Assembly (NCBI RefSeq): GCF_003937945.1
Contig: NZ_RSEC01000058.1
Coordinates: 1,054,001-1,118,000, forward strand
Origin: Amycolatopsis eburnea
GTDB lineage: Bacteria > Actinomycetota > Actinomycetes > Mycobacteriales > Pseudonocardiaceae
Direction: 5' to 3'
DNA length: 64,000 nt
In this document: piece by piece, positions 38,288 to 48,900 of the stretch
Layout of the letters: each line of letters opens with the position of its first letter
Numbering within the stretch: position 1 is the stretch's first letter
Program-made: the position numbers and the translations under genes
The notes under the pieces: model-generated
The model's input: only the letters and a program-made list of their open reading frames with translations
Told to the model about the DNA's origin: nothing
Databases searched by the model: none

Positions 38288-41200
38288 CGAACGAACAGAA
38301 GCTCCTCGACTACCTCAAGCGGGCCACCGGCGACCTGCGCGAGGCCCGCGGCCGGGTCCGCGAACTCGAAGACCGCGCGCACGAGCCGATCGCCGTCGTC
38401 GGGATGAGCTGCCGGTACCCCGGCGGCGTCACCTCGCCCGAGGAGCTGTGGGCGCTGGTCGACGAGGGCCGCGACGCCGTCACCGAATTCCCGCGGGACC
38501 GCGGCTGGGACCTGTCGAAGCTGTACGACCCTTCGTCGGCGCCCGGCACGAGTTACGTCCGGCACGGCGGTTTCCTCGACGACGTCGCCGGGTTCGACGC
38601 CGCGCTGTTCGACCTCAGCCCGCGCGAAGCCACGGCGATGGACCCGCAGCAGCGGCTCCTGCTCGAAGCCGCCTGGGAGGCGTTCGAGCGGGCCGGCATC
38701 GCCCCGGATTCCGTGCGGGGCAGCAAAACCGGCGTGTTCGCGGGCACCAACGGCCAGGACTACGGGCCCCGGCTGCACGAGGCACCCGCGGACGTCGAAG
38801 GGCACCTGCTGACGGGGCTCGCCGCGAGTGTCCTTTCCGGACGGATCGCGTACGCCTTCGGCCTCGAAGGCCCGGCGCTCACGGTGGACACCGCGTGCTC
38901 GGCGTCGCTGGTCGCGGTGCACCTGGCGATCCGGTCACTGCGCGCGGGCGAGAGCACGCTCGCGCTGGCGGCCGGCGTGTCGGTGATGAGCACGCCCGGC
39001 GGGTTCGTCGAGTTCAGCAGGCAGCGCGGGCTCGCCCCGGACGGCCGCTGCAAGTCCTTCGGCGCCGGCGCGGACGGCACCGGCTGGGCCGAGGGCGTCG
39101 GCGTCCTCGTGCTGGAACGCCTGTCGGACGCCGAAGCCAACGGCCACTCCGTGCTGGCCGTGCTGGCGGGGTCGGCGGTCAACTCCGACGGCGCGTCCAA
39201 CGGCCTCACCGCGCCCAGCGGCCCCGCGCAGCAACGGGTCATCCGGGCCGCGCTGGCCGACGCGCGGCTCGTGCCGTCCGATGTGGACGCGGTCGAGGCG
39301 CACGGCACCGGCACCGTCCTCGGCGACCCGATCGAGGCGGGGGCGCTGCTCGCGACCTACGGCCAGGACCGGGCGACGCCGCTGTGGCTGGGGTCGCTGA
39401 AGTCGAACATCGGGCACGCCCAGGCCGCGGCCGGGATCGGCGGGATCATCAAGACGGTCCTCGCCCTCCGTGCGGAGAAGCTGCCGCGCACGCTGCACGC
39501 TGAGGAGCGCTCGCCGCACGTCGACTGGACGTCCGGCGCGGTTTCGTTGCTCACGTCGCCGCAGCCGTGGCCCGCCGGGGACCGCCCGCGCCGCGCCGGG
39601 GTCTCGTCGTTCGGGGTCAGTGGCACGAACGCGCACGTCATCGTCGAGGAGCGCCCCAATGTGGCGTTGGTTGCGTCAGACGCACCGAACGCCACATTGG
39701 GTGCGCTGGATGCACCCAACGCCACATTGGGGCGCTTGGGGCCGTGGCTGCTGTCGGCCAAGACACCGGAAGCTTTGCGAGCGCAGGCAGTCCGGCTGAG
39801 CGGGGTCGAGCCGAGCGTCGATGTCGCGTTCTCGCTGGCCACCACCCGGGCTCGGCTGGAGCACCGGGCCGTCGTCGTCGGTGATCCGGTCGCCGCGCTG
39901 GCCGCGCTGGCCGAGGGGCGGCCGGCCGCCGGGCTCGTCGAAGGCAAGGCACGGGCCGAGACCAAGCTCGCGTTCCTCTGCACCGGCCAGGGTGCCCAGC
40001 GGCCGGGCATGGGCCGCGAGCTGTACACCGCCTTCCCGGTGTTCGCCGCCGCGTTCGACGCCGTCTGCGCGGAGATCGACGCGCGCTGGGACGGCGCGCC
40101 GCCGCTCAAGGACGTCGTCTTCGCCGACGTCGACACGCTGCTCGACCGCACCGACTACGCGCAGGCCGGGCTGTTCGCGGTCGAGGTTGCGCTGGCCCGG
40201 CTCGTCGAGTCGTGGGGCATCCGGCCGGACGTCGTGGCCGGTCACTCGCTCGGGGAGATCACCGCCGCCCACCTGGCCGGGGTGCTTTCGCTCGCCGACG
40301 CGGCGACGCTGGTCGCCGCCCGCGGCCGGCTGATGGCCGCGGTGCCCGCCGGCGGTGCCATGGCCGCGATCGAGGCCGGTGAAGCCGAACTCACGCTCCC
40401 ACCGGACGTCGACCTCGCCGCCGTCAACGGCCCCTCGGCCGTCGTGGTTTCCGGCCCGGAAGACGCCGTTGCGGAAGTCGTGGCGCACTGGTCCGCCCAG
40501 GGCCGCCGGACCCGGCGGCTCACGACGAGCCACGCGTTCCACTCCGCTGCGATGGACCCGGTTCTCGATCTCCTGGCAGAAGCCGTGCGGGAACTGGACT
40601 TCCGCCCACCGGCCCTGCCGCTGGTGTCCACCCGCACCGGACAGGTCACCGGTGGGTCCACAGTGGACCACTGGGTCGCGCAGGTCCGCGAGCCGGTCCG
40701 CTTCGCCGACGCCGTCGCGACGCTGGCCGGGCAGGAGGTCACGGCCTACCTGGAACTCGGCCCCGACGGCGTGCTCACCGCCCTCGCCCGCGGCCTCACC
40801 GACGCCGTGACCGCGGTCGCGCTGCGCCCGGACCGCGACGAGGCCGCCACCCTGCTGACGGCGGTCGCCACCCTGCACACCCACGGCGTCCCGGTCGACT
40901 GGGCCGCGTTCTTCGCCGGTGCCCGGCGCACCGAGCTGCCGACGTATGCCTTCCAGCACGAGCGCTACTGGCTCACCGCGGACGGTCGCGCCCCGGCCCG
41001 CGTCCGCCCGGAAGTGCCCGTGTCAGGCGGGAACCTGACCGACCTCGTCCGCGCGCAGGCCGCCGCCGTGCTCGGCCACACCGAACCCCTCGACGCCGAC
41101 CGCGCGTTCGCCGACCTGGGCTTCGACTCGCTGACCGCGGTCGAACTCAGCTCCCGGCTCGGCGTGGCGACCGGCGTGACGCTGCCCGCCACGCTCGTCT

Positions 41201-44200
41201 TCGACCACCCGACCCCGGCCGCGCTCGCCGCGTGGCTCGCCGGCGAGACGGCGACCGGAACCGTCACCGCGCACGCGGGTTCGGCCGACCCGATCGTCGT
41301 CGTCGGCATGGGCTGCCGCTACCCGGGCGGCGTCGCGTCCCCGGCCCAGCTGTGGGACCTCGTGCTCAGCGGCACCGACGCGATCAGCGCGTTCCCCGCG
41401 GACCGCGGCTGGGACGTCGACGGGCTGCACGACCCGGAACCCGGCCGCCCGGGCAAGACCTACGTCCGGCACGGCGGTTTCCTCGCCGACGCCGCGGGGT
41501 TCGACGCCGCGTTCTTCGGGCTCAGCCCGCGCGAGGCGCTGGCGATGGACCCGCAGCAGCGGCTGCTCCTCGAAGTCGCCTGGGAAACGTTCGAGCACGC
41601 GGGCATCGACCCGCGCGCGGTCCGGGCCGACGCTGTCGGCGTGTTCGCCGGCACCGCGTCGCAGGACTACGGCCCGCCGCTGCACGAAGCCCCCGAGCAC
41701 GTCGGCGGCAACCTCGGCACCGGCACCGCGGCCAGCGTCCTTTCCGGACGGATCGCCTACACGTTCGGCTTCGAAGGGCCGACGCTGACCGTCGACACGG
41801 CCTGTTCGTCCTCTTTGGTCGCGCTGCACCTCGCGGCGCAGTCCCTGCGGGCGGGGGAGTGCACGCTCGCGCTGGCCGGTGGCGTCACGGTGATGTCGAG
41901 CCCCGGCGCGTTCGTCGAGTTCAGCCGCCAGCGCGGGCTCGCCCCGGACGGCCGGATCAAGTCCTTTTCGGACAACGCGGACGGCACGGCCTGGGCCGAA
42001 GGTGCCGGGATGCTGCTGCTGGAACGGCTTTCGGACGCCCGCCGCCTCGGGCACCCGGTGCTGGCCGTGGTCGCCGGGTCGGCGGTGAACTCCGACGGCG
42101 CGTCCAACGGCCTCACCGCGCCGAACGGGCCGTCGCAGCAGCGGGTGATCCGGCAGGCGCTGGCCAACGCCGGACTGTCCGCATCGGACGTCGACGCCGT
42201 CGAAGCCCACGGCACCGGCACGGTGCTGGGCGACCCGATCGAGGCGCAGGCCGTGCTCGCCACCTACGGCCAGGACCGGCCGTCGCCGCTGTGGCTCGGG
42301 TCGCTCAAGTCCACCATCGGGCACGCGCAGGCCGCATCCGGCGTCGGCGGCATCATCAAGATGATCGAGGCCATGCGCCACGGCGTCCTGCCGCGGACGT
42401 TGCACCTCGACACGCCGTCGTCCAAAGTGGATTGGACGGCGGGTGCGGTCGCGCTGCTGACCGACACCACGCCGTGGCCGGAGACCGACGTCCGGCGCGC
42501 CGCCGTGTCGTCGTTCGGCGTCGGCGGCACGAACGCCCACGTGATCCTCGAACACCCGGCGGACACCCCGGCTCCGGACCCCGTCGCGGGCCCGCTGCCC
42601 TGGCTGCTGTCGGCGCGCACGGAAACGGCGTTGCGAGCGCAGGCCGACCAGCTGCTCGCGGTCGACGCCGATCCCGCCGAGGTGGCGCGGATCCTCGCTG
42701 CCGGGCGGGCCGCTTTCGATCACCGCGCGGTCGTCATCGCGGCCACGCCGGAGGAACGCGCCGCCGGGCTCGCCGCGATCCGCGACGGCCGGGGCGTGAT
42801 CACCGGCGTCGCCGAGCGCGGGAAGACGGCGTTCCTGTTCACCGGCCAGGGTTCCCAGCGGGCCGGGATGGGCCGTGAGCTGTACGAGAAGTACCCGGCG
42901 TTCGCGGCCGCGTTCGACGCCGCGTGCCCGGATCCGCGGGTGCGGGAGGTCGTGTTCGCGGGTGACCCCGACGGCACCGAGTACGCGCAGCAGGGCATCT
43001 TCGCGGTCGAGGTCGCGCTCGTGCGGCTCCTCGAAACGTGGGGCATCCGGCCGGACGCCGTGCTGGGCCACTCGGTCGGCGAGATCGCCGCCGCCCACGT
43101 CGCCGGGATCCTGACGCTCGACGACGCGGTCACGCTGGTCGCCGCCCGCGGCCGGCTGATGCAGGCGCTGCCCGAGGGCGGCGTGATGATCGCGGTCCAG
43201 GCGTCCGAAGAGGATCTTCAGCTGCCCGAGGGGGTGGCGCTGGCCGCGGTCAACGGCCCGGACGCCGTCGTGCTGTCCGGTGCGGAAGCCGCGGTGACCG
43301 AGTACGCGGCGACGTTCGCCAAGACCAAGCGGCTCGCCACGAGCCATGCGTTCCACTCCCCGCTGATGGCGCCGATGGTGCCGGATTTCCGCGCGGTCCT
43401 GGACACGCTGCCGTTCGCCGCGCCGGAGTTGCCGTTCGTGCCGACCGGCGGGACCGGCCCGGAAACGGCGGAGTACTGGGCCGGACAAGTCGAAGCCACC
43501 GTCCGGTTCGCCGACGGGGTCGAGGCGTTGCGCGCCGACGGCGTCACGACGTTCGTCGAGATCGGCCCGGACGCCGTCCTGTCGGCGCTGGTCGAAGGTG
43601 CGGTGCCGGTGCTGCGCGCGGACCGGTCCGAACCGGAAACGCTGCTCACCGCGCTGGCTCGCCTGCACGTCCGAGGTGTCAGTCCACAGTGGACGTCGCT
43701 GCTCGGTACGGCGACCACGCGGGTCGACCTGCCGACTTACCCGTTCGAGCGTGAGCGGTACTGGCTCGCCCCGGGCACGCCGCCCGCAGCCGACCCGGCG
43801 GGCGACCGGTTCTGGGCCGCCGTCCGCGACGGCGACGGTGACGGGCTGGCCGAGACACTCGGCGTCGAACGCTCCACAGTGGACGCGGTGCTGCCCGCGC
43901 TGTCCCGGTGGCGTGGCGAGGCCGACGGTGGCACCGCGGATTGGCGCTACCGCGTGGTCTGGCAGCCGATCGACACCCCGGCGCCGCTCGACGGCTGGTG
44001 GCTCGCAGTCGTCCCCGAAGGCACCGACGTGCGGCTCCCCGACGGCGTCACGGTGCTGGAGGTGCCCGCCGGGATCGGCCGCGCGGACCTCGCGGCCCGG
44101 CTGCCGGAGACCGACGGCGTGCTGTCCTACCTCACCGACGCCGCCGATGTCCTCGTGCTCGTCCAGGCCCTCGGGGACGCGGGCCGGGACGCGCCGTTGT

Positions 44201-45699
44201 GGTGCGTCACGCGCAACGCCGTCCAGGTCGAGCCGGGTGAACCGGTGGACCCCGCCGCGGCCGGGATCTGGGGTCTCGGCCGCGTGGTGGGGTTGGAGCA
44301 CCCGCGCCGCTGGGGCGGGTGCGTCGACCTCGACGGCGACGCCGACCTGGTGCTCGGCGGGCTCGAGGACCAGATCGCGGTGCGTGCGTCCGGGGTGTTC
44401 GGCCGGCGGCTGGTGCGGACGTCCGCGCGGAAGGTCCGCGAATGGCGGCCGCGCGGCAAGGTGCTGATCACCGGCGGCACCGGCGCGCTGGGCGGGCACG
44501 TGGCCCGGCGCCTGGCGGCCGACGGCGCCGAGCACCTGGTGCTGACCGGCCGTCGCGGCGTGGCCGCACCCGGGCTGGTCGAGGACCTGACCGCGCTCGG
44601 CGCGCGGGTGACGGTCCGGGCGTGCGACGTCGCCGACCGCGACGCGCTGGCCGCGCTGCTGGCCGAGTTCCCGCCGTCCGCGGTGCTCCACGCGGCGGGC
44701 GCGGCCGACCCCGAGTACCTGGCCGAGACGTCCGTGGCCGAGTTCGAGCGGGTCCGCTCGGCGAAGGTGCGGGGCGCGGCACACCTCGACGAGCTGCTCG
44801 GCGACACCCCGCTCGACGCGTTCGTGCTGTTCTCCTCGATCGCGGCCACCTGGGGCAGCGGCGGCCAGGGCGCCTACTCCGCGGCGAACGCGGCGCTCGA
44901 CGGCGTCGCCGAAGCCCGCCGGGCCCGCGGCCTGACGGCGACGTCGATCGCGTGGGGCCCGTGGGCCGGCCCGGGCCTGGCGGAGGGCGAGGCCGGCGTG
45001 CAGATGGCGCGGCGGGGCGTGCCGGGCCTGCCGCCCGAGCGGGCGGTCGCGGAGCTGCTCGCGGCGGTGGAGCGGGACGAGCCGTCGGTCGTCGTCGCGG
45101 ACGTCGACTGGACGCGGTTCGTGCCGGCGTTCACCGCCCAGCGCCCGAGCCCGCTGCTGGGCGAGCTGTCCGAGGTCCGCGAGGTGCTGGCGCTGGACCC
45201 GGCGGGCGGCGGCGCGGTCGCGGAGATCCTCGGCACCGCTTCGGGACCCGAGCTGGACCGGCTGCTGCTCGACATCGTGCGCGGCGAGATCGCCGTGGTG
45301 CTCGGGCACGCGACCCCGGAGTCGGTCGACGTCCGGCAGCCGCTGCGCGACCTCGGCCTCGACTCGCTGGCGTCGGTCGAGCTGCGCAACGGGCTGTCCC
45401 GCGCGACCGGGCTCAGCCTGCCCAGCACGCTGGTCTTCGACCACCCGACGGCGGAAGCGCTGGCCACCCACTTGCGCACCCGCGTCGAACCGGCGGCCGA
45501 CGACCTCGCCGAGGAGCTGGACCGCCTCGAAGCCGGTCTGACGACGGCTGATGCGGCGGACCGCGGCCGGGCACTGGCCCGGCTGGAGGTCCTGCTCGCC
45601 CAGTGGCGCGAGGACCGCGAGTCGATCGCGGAGCGCCTCGACGCGGCCGACGACGACGAGATGTTCCGCCTCCTCGACACCGAGTTCGGCATCTCGTGA
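38284..45699 (+). CDS. Type I modular PKS 3: modules 4 and 5
   Basis: This 2471-aa gene starts at GTG 38284, overlapping the previous stop, with an N-terminal docking helix (EQKLLDYLKRATGDLREARG). Module 4 has KS with TACSAS (Cys205), AT with GHSLG and HAFH (750-753), hence malonyl, and ACP Ser949; no reductive domain, so a keto group is kept. Module 5 has KS Cys1174, malonyl AT (HAFH at 1688), KR with ITGGTGALG (from about 2060) and ACP GLDSLASVEL (Ser2361). The module 5 KR lacks the LDD/LAD motif (AAGAADPEYL) and has Trp2190 eight residues before catalytic Tyr2198, with Gln at Tyr minus 3: an A-type fingerprint, probably A1. It is the only A-type KR in the window. A docking tail follows. 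It ends 279 bases before the next PKS gene, the only real gap in the PKS series. Confidence 0.97.
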   Translation: MTNEQKLLDYLKRATGDLREARGRVRELEDRAHEPIAVVGMSCRYPGGVTSPEELWALVDEGRDAVTEFPRDRGWDLSKLYDPSSAPGTSYVRHGGFLDDVAGFDAALFDLSPREATAMDPQQRLLLEAAWEAFERAGIAPDSVRGSKTGVFAGTNGQDYGPRLHEAPADVEGHLLTGLAASVLSGRIAYAFGLEGPALTVDTACSASLVAVHLAIRSLRAGESTLALAAGVSVMSTPGGFVEFSRQRGLAPDGRCKSFGAGADGTGWAEGVGVLVLERLSDAEANGHSVLAVLAGSAVNSDGASNGLTAPSGPAQQRVIRAALADARLVPSDVDAVEAHGTGTVLGDPIEAGALLATYGQDRATPLWLGSLKSNIGHAQAAAGIGGIIKTVLALRAEKLPRTLHAEERSPHVDWTSGAVSLLTSPQPWPAGDRPRRAGVSSFGVSGTNAHVIVEERPNVALVASDAPNATLGALDAPNATLGRLGPWLLSAKTPEALRAQAVRLSGVEPSVDVAFSLATTRARLEHRAVVVGDPVAALAALAEGRPAAGLVEGKARAETKLAFLCTGQGAQRPGMGRELYTAFPVFAAAFDAVCAEIDARWDGAPPLKDVVFADVDTLLDRTDYAQAGLFAVEVALARLVESWGIRPDVVAGHSLGEITAAHLAGVLSLADAATLVAARGRLMAAVPAGGAMAAIEAGEAELTLPPDVDLAAVNGPSAVVVSGPEDAVAEVVAHWSAQGRRTRRLTTSHAFHSAAMDPVLDLLAEAVRELDFRPPALPLVSTRTGQVTGGSTVDHWVAQVREPVRFADAVATLAGQEVTAYLELGPDGVLTALARGLTDAVTAVALRPDRDEAATLLTAVATLHTHGVPVDWAAFFAGARRTELPTYAFQHERYWLTADGRAPARVRPEVPVSGGNLTDLVRAQAAAVLGHTEPLDADRAFADLGFDSLTAVELSSRLGVATGVTLPATLVFDHPTPAALAAWLAGETATGTVTAHAGSADPIVVVGMGCRYPGGVASPAQLWDLVLSGTDAISAFPADRGWDVDGLHDPEPGRPGKTYVRHGGFLADAAGFDAAFFGLSPREALAMDPQQRLLLEVAWETFEHAGIDPRAVRADAVGVFAGTASQDYGPPLHEAPEHVGGNLGTGTAASVLSGRIAYTFGFEGPTLTVDTACSSSLVALHLAAQSLRAGECTLALAGGVTVMSSPGAFVEFSRQRGLAPDGRIKSFSDNADGTAWAEGAGMLLLERLSDARRLGHPVLAVVAGSAVNSDGASNGLTAPNGPSQQRVIRQALANAGLSASDVDAVEAHGTGTVLGDPIEAQAVLATYGQDRPSPLWLGSLKSTIGHAQAASGVGGIIKMIEAMRHGVLPRTLHLDTPSSKVDWTAGAVALLTDTTPWPETDVRRAAVSSFGVGGTNAHVILEHPADTPAPDPVAGPLPWLLSARTETALRAQADQLLAVDADPAEVARILAAGRAAFDHRAVVIAATPEERAAGLAAIRDGRGVITGVAERGKTAFLFTGQGSQRAGMGRELYEKYPAFAAAFDAACPDPRVREVVFAGDPDGTEYAQQGIFAVEVALVRLLETWGIRPDAVLGHSVGEIAAAHVAGILTLDDAVTLVAARGRLMQALPEGGVMIAVQASEEDLQLPEGVALAAVNGPDAVVLSGAEAAVTEYAATFAKTKRLATSHAFHSPLMAPMVPDFRAVLDTLPFAAPELPFVPTGGTGPETAEYWAGQVEATVRFADGVEALRADGVTTFVEIGPDAVLSALVEGAVPVLRADRSEPETLLTALARLHVRGVSPQWTSLLGTATTRVDLPTYPFERERYWLAPGTPPAADPAGDRFWAAVRDGDGDGLAETLGVERSTVDAVLPALSRWRGEADGGTADWRYRVVWQPIDTPAPLDGWWLAVVPEGTDVRLPDGVTVLEVPAGIGRADLAARLPETDGVLSYLTDAADVLVLVQALGDAGRDAPLWCVTRNAVQVEPGEPVDPAAAGIWGLGRVVGLEHPRRWGGCVDLDGDADLVLGGLEDQIAVRASGVFGRRLVRTSARKVREWRPRGKVLITGGTGALGGHVARRLAADGAEHLVLTGRRGVAAPGLVEDLTALGARVTVRACDVADRDALAALLAEFPPSAVLHAAGAADPEYLAETSVAEFERVRSAKVRGAAHLDELLGDTPLDAFVLFSSIAATWGSGGQGAYSAANAALDGVAEARRARGLTATSIAWGPWAGPGLAEGEAGVQMARRGVPGLPPERAVAELLAAVERDEPSVVVADVDWTRFVPAFTAQRPSPLLGELSEVREVLALDPAGGGAVAEILGTASGPELDRLLLDIVRGEIAVVLGHATPESVDVRQPLRDLGLDSLASVELRNGLSRATGLSLPSTLVFDHPTAEALATHLRTRVEPAADDLAEELDRLEAGLTTADAADRGRALARLEVLLAQWREDRESIAERLDAADDDEMFRLLDTEFGIS
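39651..39735. repeat. 85-bp inverted-end element, copy 3 (module 4 KS-AT linker)
   Basis: It has identical 18-bp inverted ends and length to copies 1 and 2, again immediately after the KS end (NAHVIVEE) and in the same frame. Its internal part is rearranged: the second unit is in the inverse arrangement (AACGCCACATTGGGTGCG), giving RPNVALVASDAPNATLGALD. Confidence 0.95.
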
Positions 45700-45737
45700 T
45701 GCGCGCCCCGACCGGCTGCCCCGCCGCGCGCCGAAGC

Positions 45738-45790
45738 GTCCTGAATGAGTCATTCAGGACGCTGGAGGTCCTGAATGACTCATTCAAGAC
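45738..45790. repeat. 53-bp paired-palindrome element, copy 2
   Basis: It begins GTCCTGAATGAGTCATTCAG and ends CTGAATGACTCATTCAAGAC, with the same length and layout as copies 1 and 3. Either half can fold into a hairpin in RNA. Confidence 0.9.
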
Positions 45791-45878
45791 CTTTGCGGGC
45801 GTTCGGCACCGAGGGTCCCCGGTGGGAGCGGCCGCCGCGAGCCGGCCCACTCACCGCTATACCGCCGCGCGCCGAGAC

Positions 45879-45931
45879 GTCCTGAATGAGTCATTCAGGT
45901 CGCCGGAGGTCCTGAATGACTCATTCAAGAC
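45879..45931. repeat. 53-bp paired-palindrome element, copy 3
   Basis: It matches copy 2 except in the spacer between the palindromes (GTCGCCGGAGG in place of ACGCTGGAGG). It lies 48 bases before the start of the next PKS gene. Confidence 0.9.
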
Positions 45932-45978
45932 CTCCGGGCGCGCGCATCCCCCGACCCCCTGTTTCCCGAGGACCACCC

Positions 45979-48900
45979 ATGTCGAGTGAAGACAAGCTCC
46001 GCTACTTCCTCAAGCGCGTGACGGCCGACCTGCACGACGTCCGGGCGCGGCTGCGCGAGGCCGAGGAGAAGGCGGGGGAGCCGATCGCCATCGTCGGTAC
46101 CGCCTGCCGGTACCCCGGTGGGGCGAACACGCCCGAACGGCTGTGGGACCTGGTCGCCGCCGGGACCGACGCGATCGGCGGCTTCCCCGCCGACCGCGGC
46201 TGGGACACCGCGCGGCTCTACCGGCCCGGGGATCCGCGGCCCGGGCACAGCTACGTCCGCGAGGGCGGGTTCCTGCCCGAAGCCGCCGACTTCGACCCCG
46301 AGTTCTTCGGGATCTCGCCGCGCGAAGCCGTCGCGATGGATCCGCAGCAGCGGCTGCTGCTCGAAGTCGCGCACGAGGCGTTCGAGCGCGCCGGATTGCC
46401 GGTCGACGGGCTGCGCGGGAGCCGCACCGGCGTGTTCGTCGGGGGCATGGCGCAGATTTCCGGGCCGTCGGAAGAACAGATCGAAGCCCTGTCCGGCTAC
46501 CTCCTGACCGGCAGCGCGGCCAGCGTCTTCTCCGGCCGGATCGCCTACACGTTCGGCCTGGAAGGCCCGGCGATCACGGTCGACACGGCGTGCTCGTCCT
46601 CGCTCGTCGCCCTGCACCTCGCCGCGCAGGCGCTGCGCGCGGGCGAATGTTCCCTCGCCCTCGCTGGCGGGGTCACCGTGATGACCACGCCCGAGGGGTT
46701 CGTCGAGTTCAGCCAGCAGAACGGGCTCGCCGCCGACGCCCGCTGCAAGGCCTTCGCCGAAGCCGCCGACGGCACGGCGTGGGGCGAGGGCGCCGGGATG
46801 CTCGTGCTGGAACGGCTTTCCGACGCCCGCCGCCACGGGCACCCGGTGCTCGCGGTGCTGCGCGGCTCGGCGGTCAACTCCGACGGCGCGTCCAACGGCC
46901 TCACCGCCCCGAACGGGCCGTCGCAGCAGCGGGTGATCCGGGCCGCGCTGGCGAACGCGCGGCTGGCACCGTCCGATGTGGACGTCGTCGAAGCGCATGG
47001 GACCGGCACGACGCTGGGTGACCCGATCGAGGCCGAGGCGCTGCTGGCGACGTACGGGCAGGACCGGGAGCGGCCGCTGTGGCTGGGGTCGCTGAAGTCC
47101 AACCTCGGGCACACGCAGGCCGCGGCCGGGGTCGGCGGGGTCATCAAGATGATCGAGGCGATGCGCCACGGCGTGCTGCCCCGGACCTTGCACGTCGACA
47201 CGCCGTCGTCGCATGTGGACTGGTCGGCCGGTCAGGTCCGGCTGCTCACCGAAGCCGTGCCGTGGCCGGAGACCGGCGCGCCGCGGCGGGCCGGGGTGTC
47301 GTCGTTCGGGGTCAGCGGCACCAACGCGCACGTGATCATCGAGGCGGTCCCGCCGGAAGTCGGCGAGCCGTCGTCGCCGCTGCCCGTGGTGCCGTGGGTG
47401 CTCTCGGCCAAGACCGGCCCGGCGCTGCGTGACCTCGCCCGGGCGCTACTGGACCACGACGGCGACCCCGTGGACGTCGGCCGCGCGCTGGCCACCACGC
47501 GGTCGGTCCGCGAGCACCGCGCCGTCGTCCTCGACGCCGCCGGGCTCGACGCCGTCATCGACGGGGTCAGCGAGCCGGCCAACCCGGGTGACGTCGTCTT
47601 CGTGTTCCCCGGTCAGGGTTCGCAGTGGACCGGGATGGGGCGAGAACTCCTCAAAGCCTCACCGGTGTTCGCCGCGCGGATGGCCGAATGCGCGGCGGCG
47701 CTGGAGCCCTTTGTGGACTGGAAGCTCTTGGACGCGCTCGATGGCGACCTTTCGCGGGTCGATGTCGTGCAGCCGGTTCTGTGGGCGGTGATGGTCTCGC
47801 TGGCCGAGGTGTGGCGGTCGTACGGCGTCGAACCCGCTGCCGTTGTGGGGCATTCGCAGGGTGAGATCGCGGCCGCCGTGGTCGCGGGGGGACTGTCCCT
47901 TGAGGATGGTGCGCGGGTGGTTGCTCTCCGGAGCAAGGCGATCCTCCGGCTGTCCGGACTCGGCGGGATGGTGTCGCTGGGCACGTCGGTCGAACGTGCG
48001 CGTGAGCTGATCGCACCGTGGGGCGGGCGGATTTCGGTGGCGGCGGTGAACGGGCCGTCGTCGGTCGTGGTCTCCGGTGAGGTGGCGGCGCTCGACGAGC
48101 TGCTGGCCGCGGTGGACGTGCGGGCGCGGCGGATCGCCGTCGATTACGCGTCGCACTCGGCGCAGGTCGAGTTGCTGGCCGATGAGCTGGCGTCGGTACT
48201 CGCCGAGGTGAAGCCGCGCCCGGGCGGGATCCCGTTCGTCTCCGCGGTGACCGGGGAAGTGCTCGACACCGCCGGGCTCGACGCGGCCTACTGGTACCGC
48301 AACCTGCGCGAACCCGTCCGGTTCGACCAGGCCGTCTCGACCCTGCTCGGGGTGCGGGCGACCGTCTTCATCGAGTGCAGTGCCCACCCGGTGCTCACCG
48401 TCGGCGTCGAGGAGACCGTCGATCAGGCCGGTGCGGCGGCCGCCGCGGTCGGCACCCTGCGCCGCGGCGACGGCGGCCTGACCCGGTTCTTCACCTCGCT
48501 GGGCGAGGCGTTCGCCCGCGGCGCCGACGTCGACTGGGCGGGGTTGTTCGCCGGTACCGGCACCCGCCGCGTCACCCTGCCCACCTACCCGTTCCAGCGC
48601 GACCGCTACTGGTCCGAGCCCGCATCTTCGCGCCGCCGCACGGCCGTCGACGACCTGCGCTACGAAGTCACCTGGCGGCTCGTCCCCGCCGAGAAGTCCA
48701 TTGTGGAGGGAACCTGGGTCGTGTGCGGTCCGGACGACGACCTCGCCGACCGCATCGCCCAGGGCCTCACCCGGCACGGCGCCGAGGTGGTCCGCGCGGC
48801 CGAACTCGAGGACACCACCGGGGTTCGCGGCGTCATCGCCGTCGCCCCGGCCGGACGTACTCCGAGCCACCCGGACGTGCCCGCCGGGTTCGCCGCCGCG

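Larger units (their letters stand above)
45700..45978. other. Gap between PKS genes, filled by a tandem repeat
   Basis: These 279 bases contain no gene. They hold two copies of the 53-bp paired-palindrome element, 141 bases apart, each preceded by the same CCGCCGCGCGCCGA flank, so a segment including the flank has been duplicated. No clear promoter hexamers were found. The ribosome site GAGGA lies before ATG 45979. Confidence 0.85.

Noticed and set aside
45916..45978. Earlier start for PKS 4 inside the palindromic gap
   Set aside because: The extra residues come from the repeat sequence. ATG 45979 has a ribosome site and begins with a typical docking helix.
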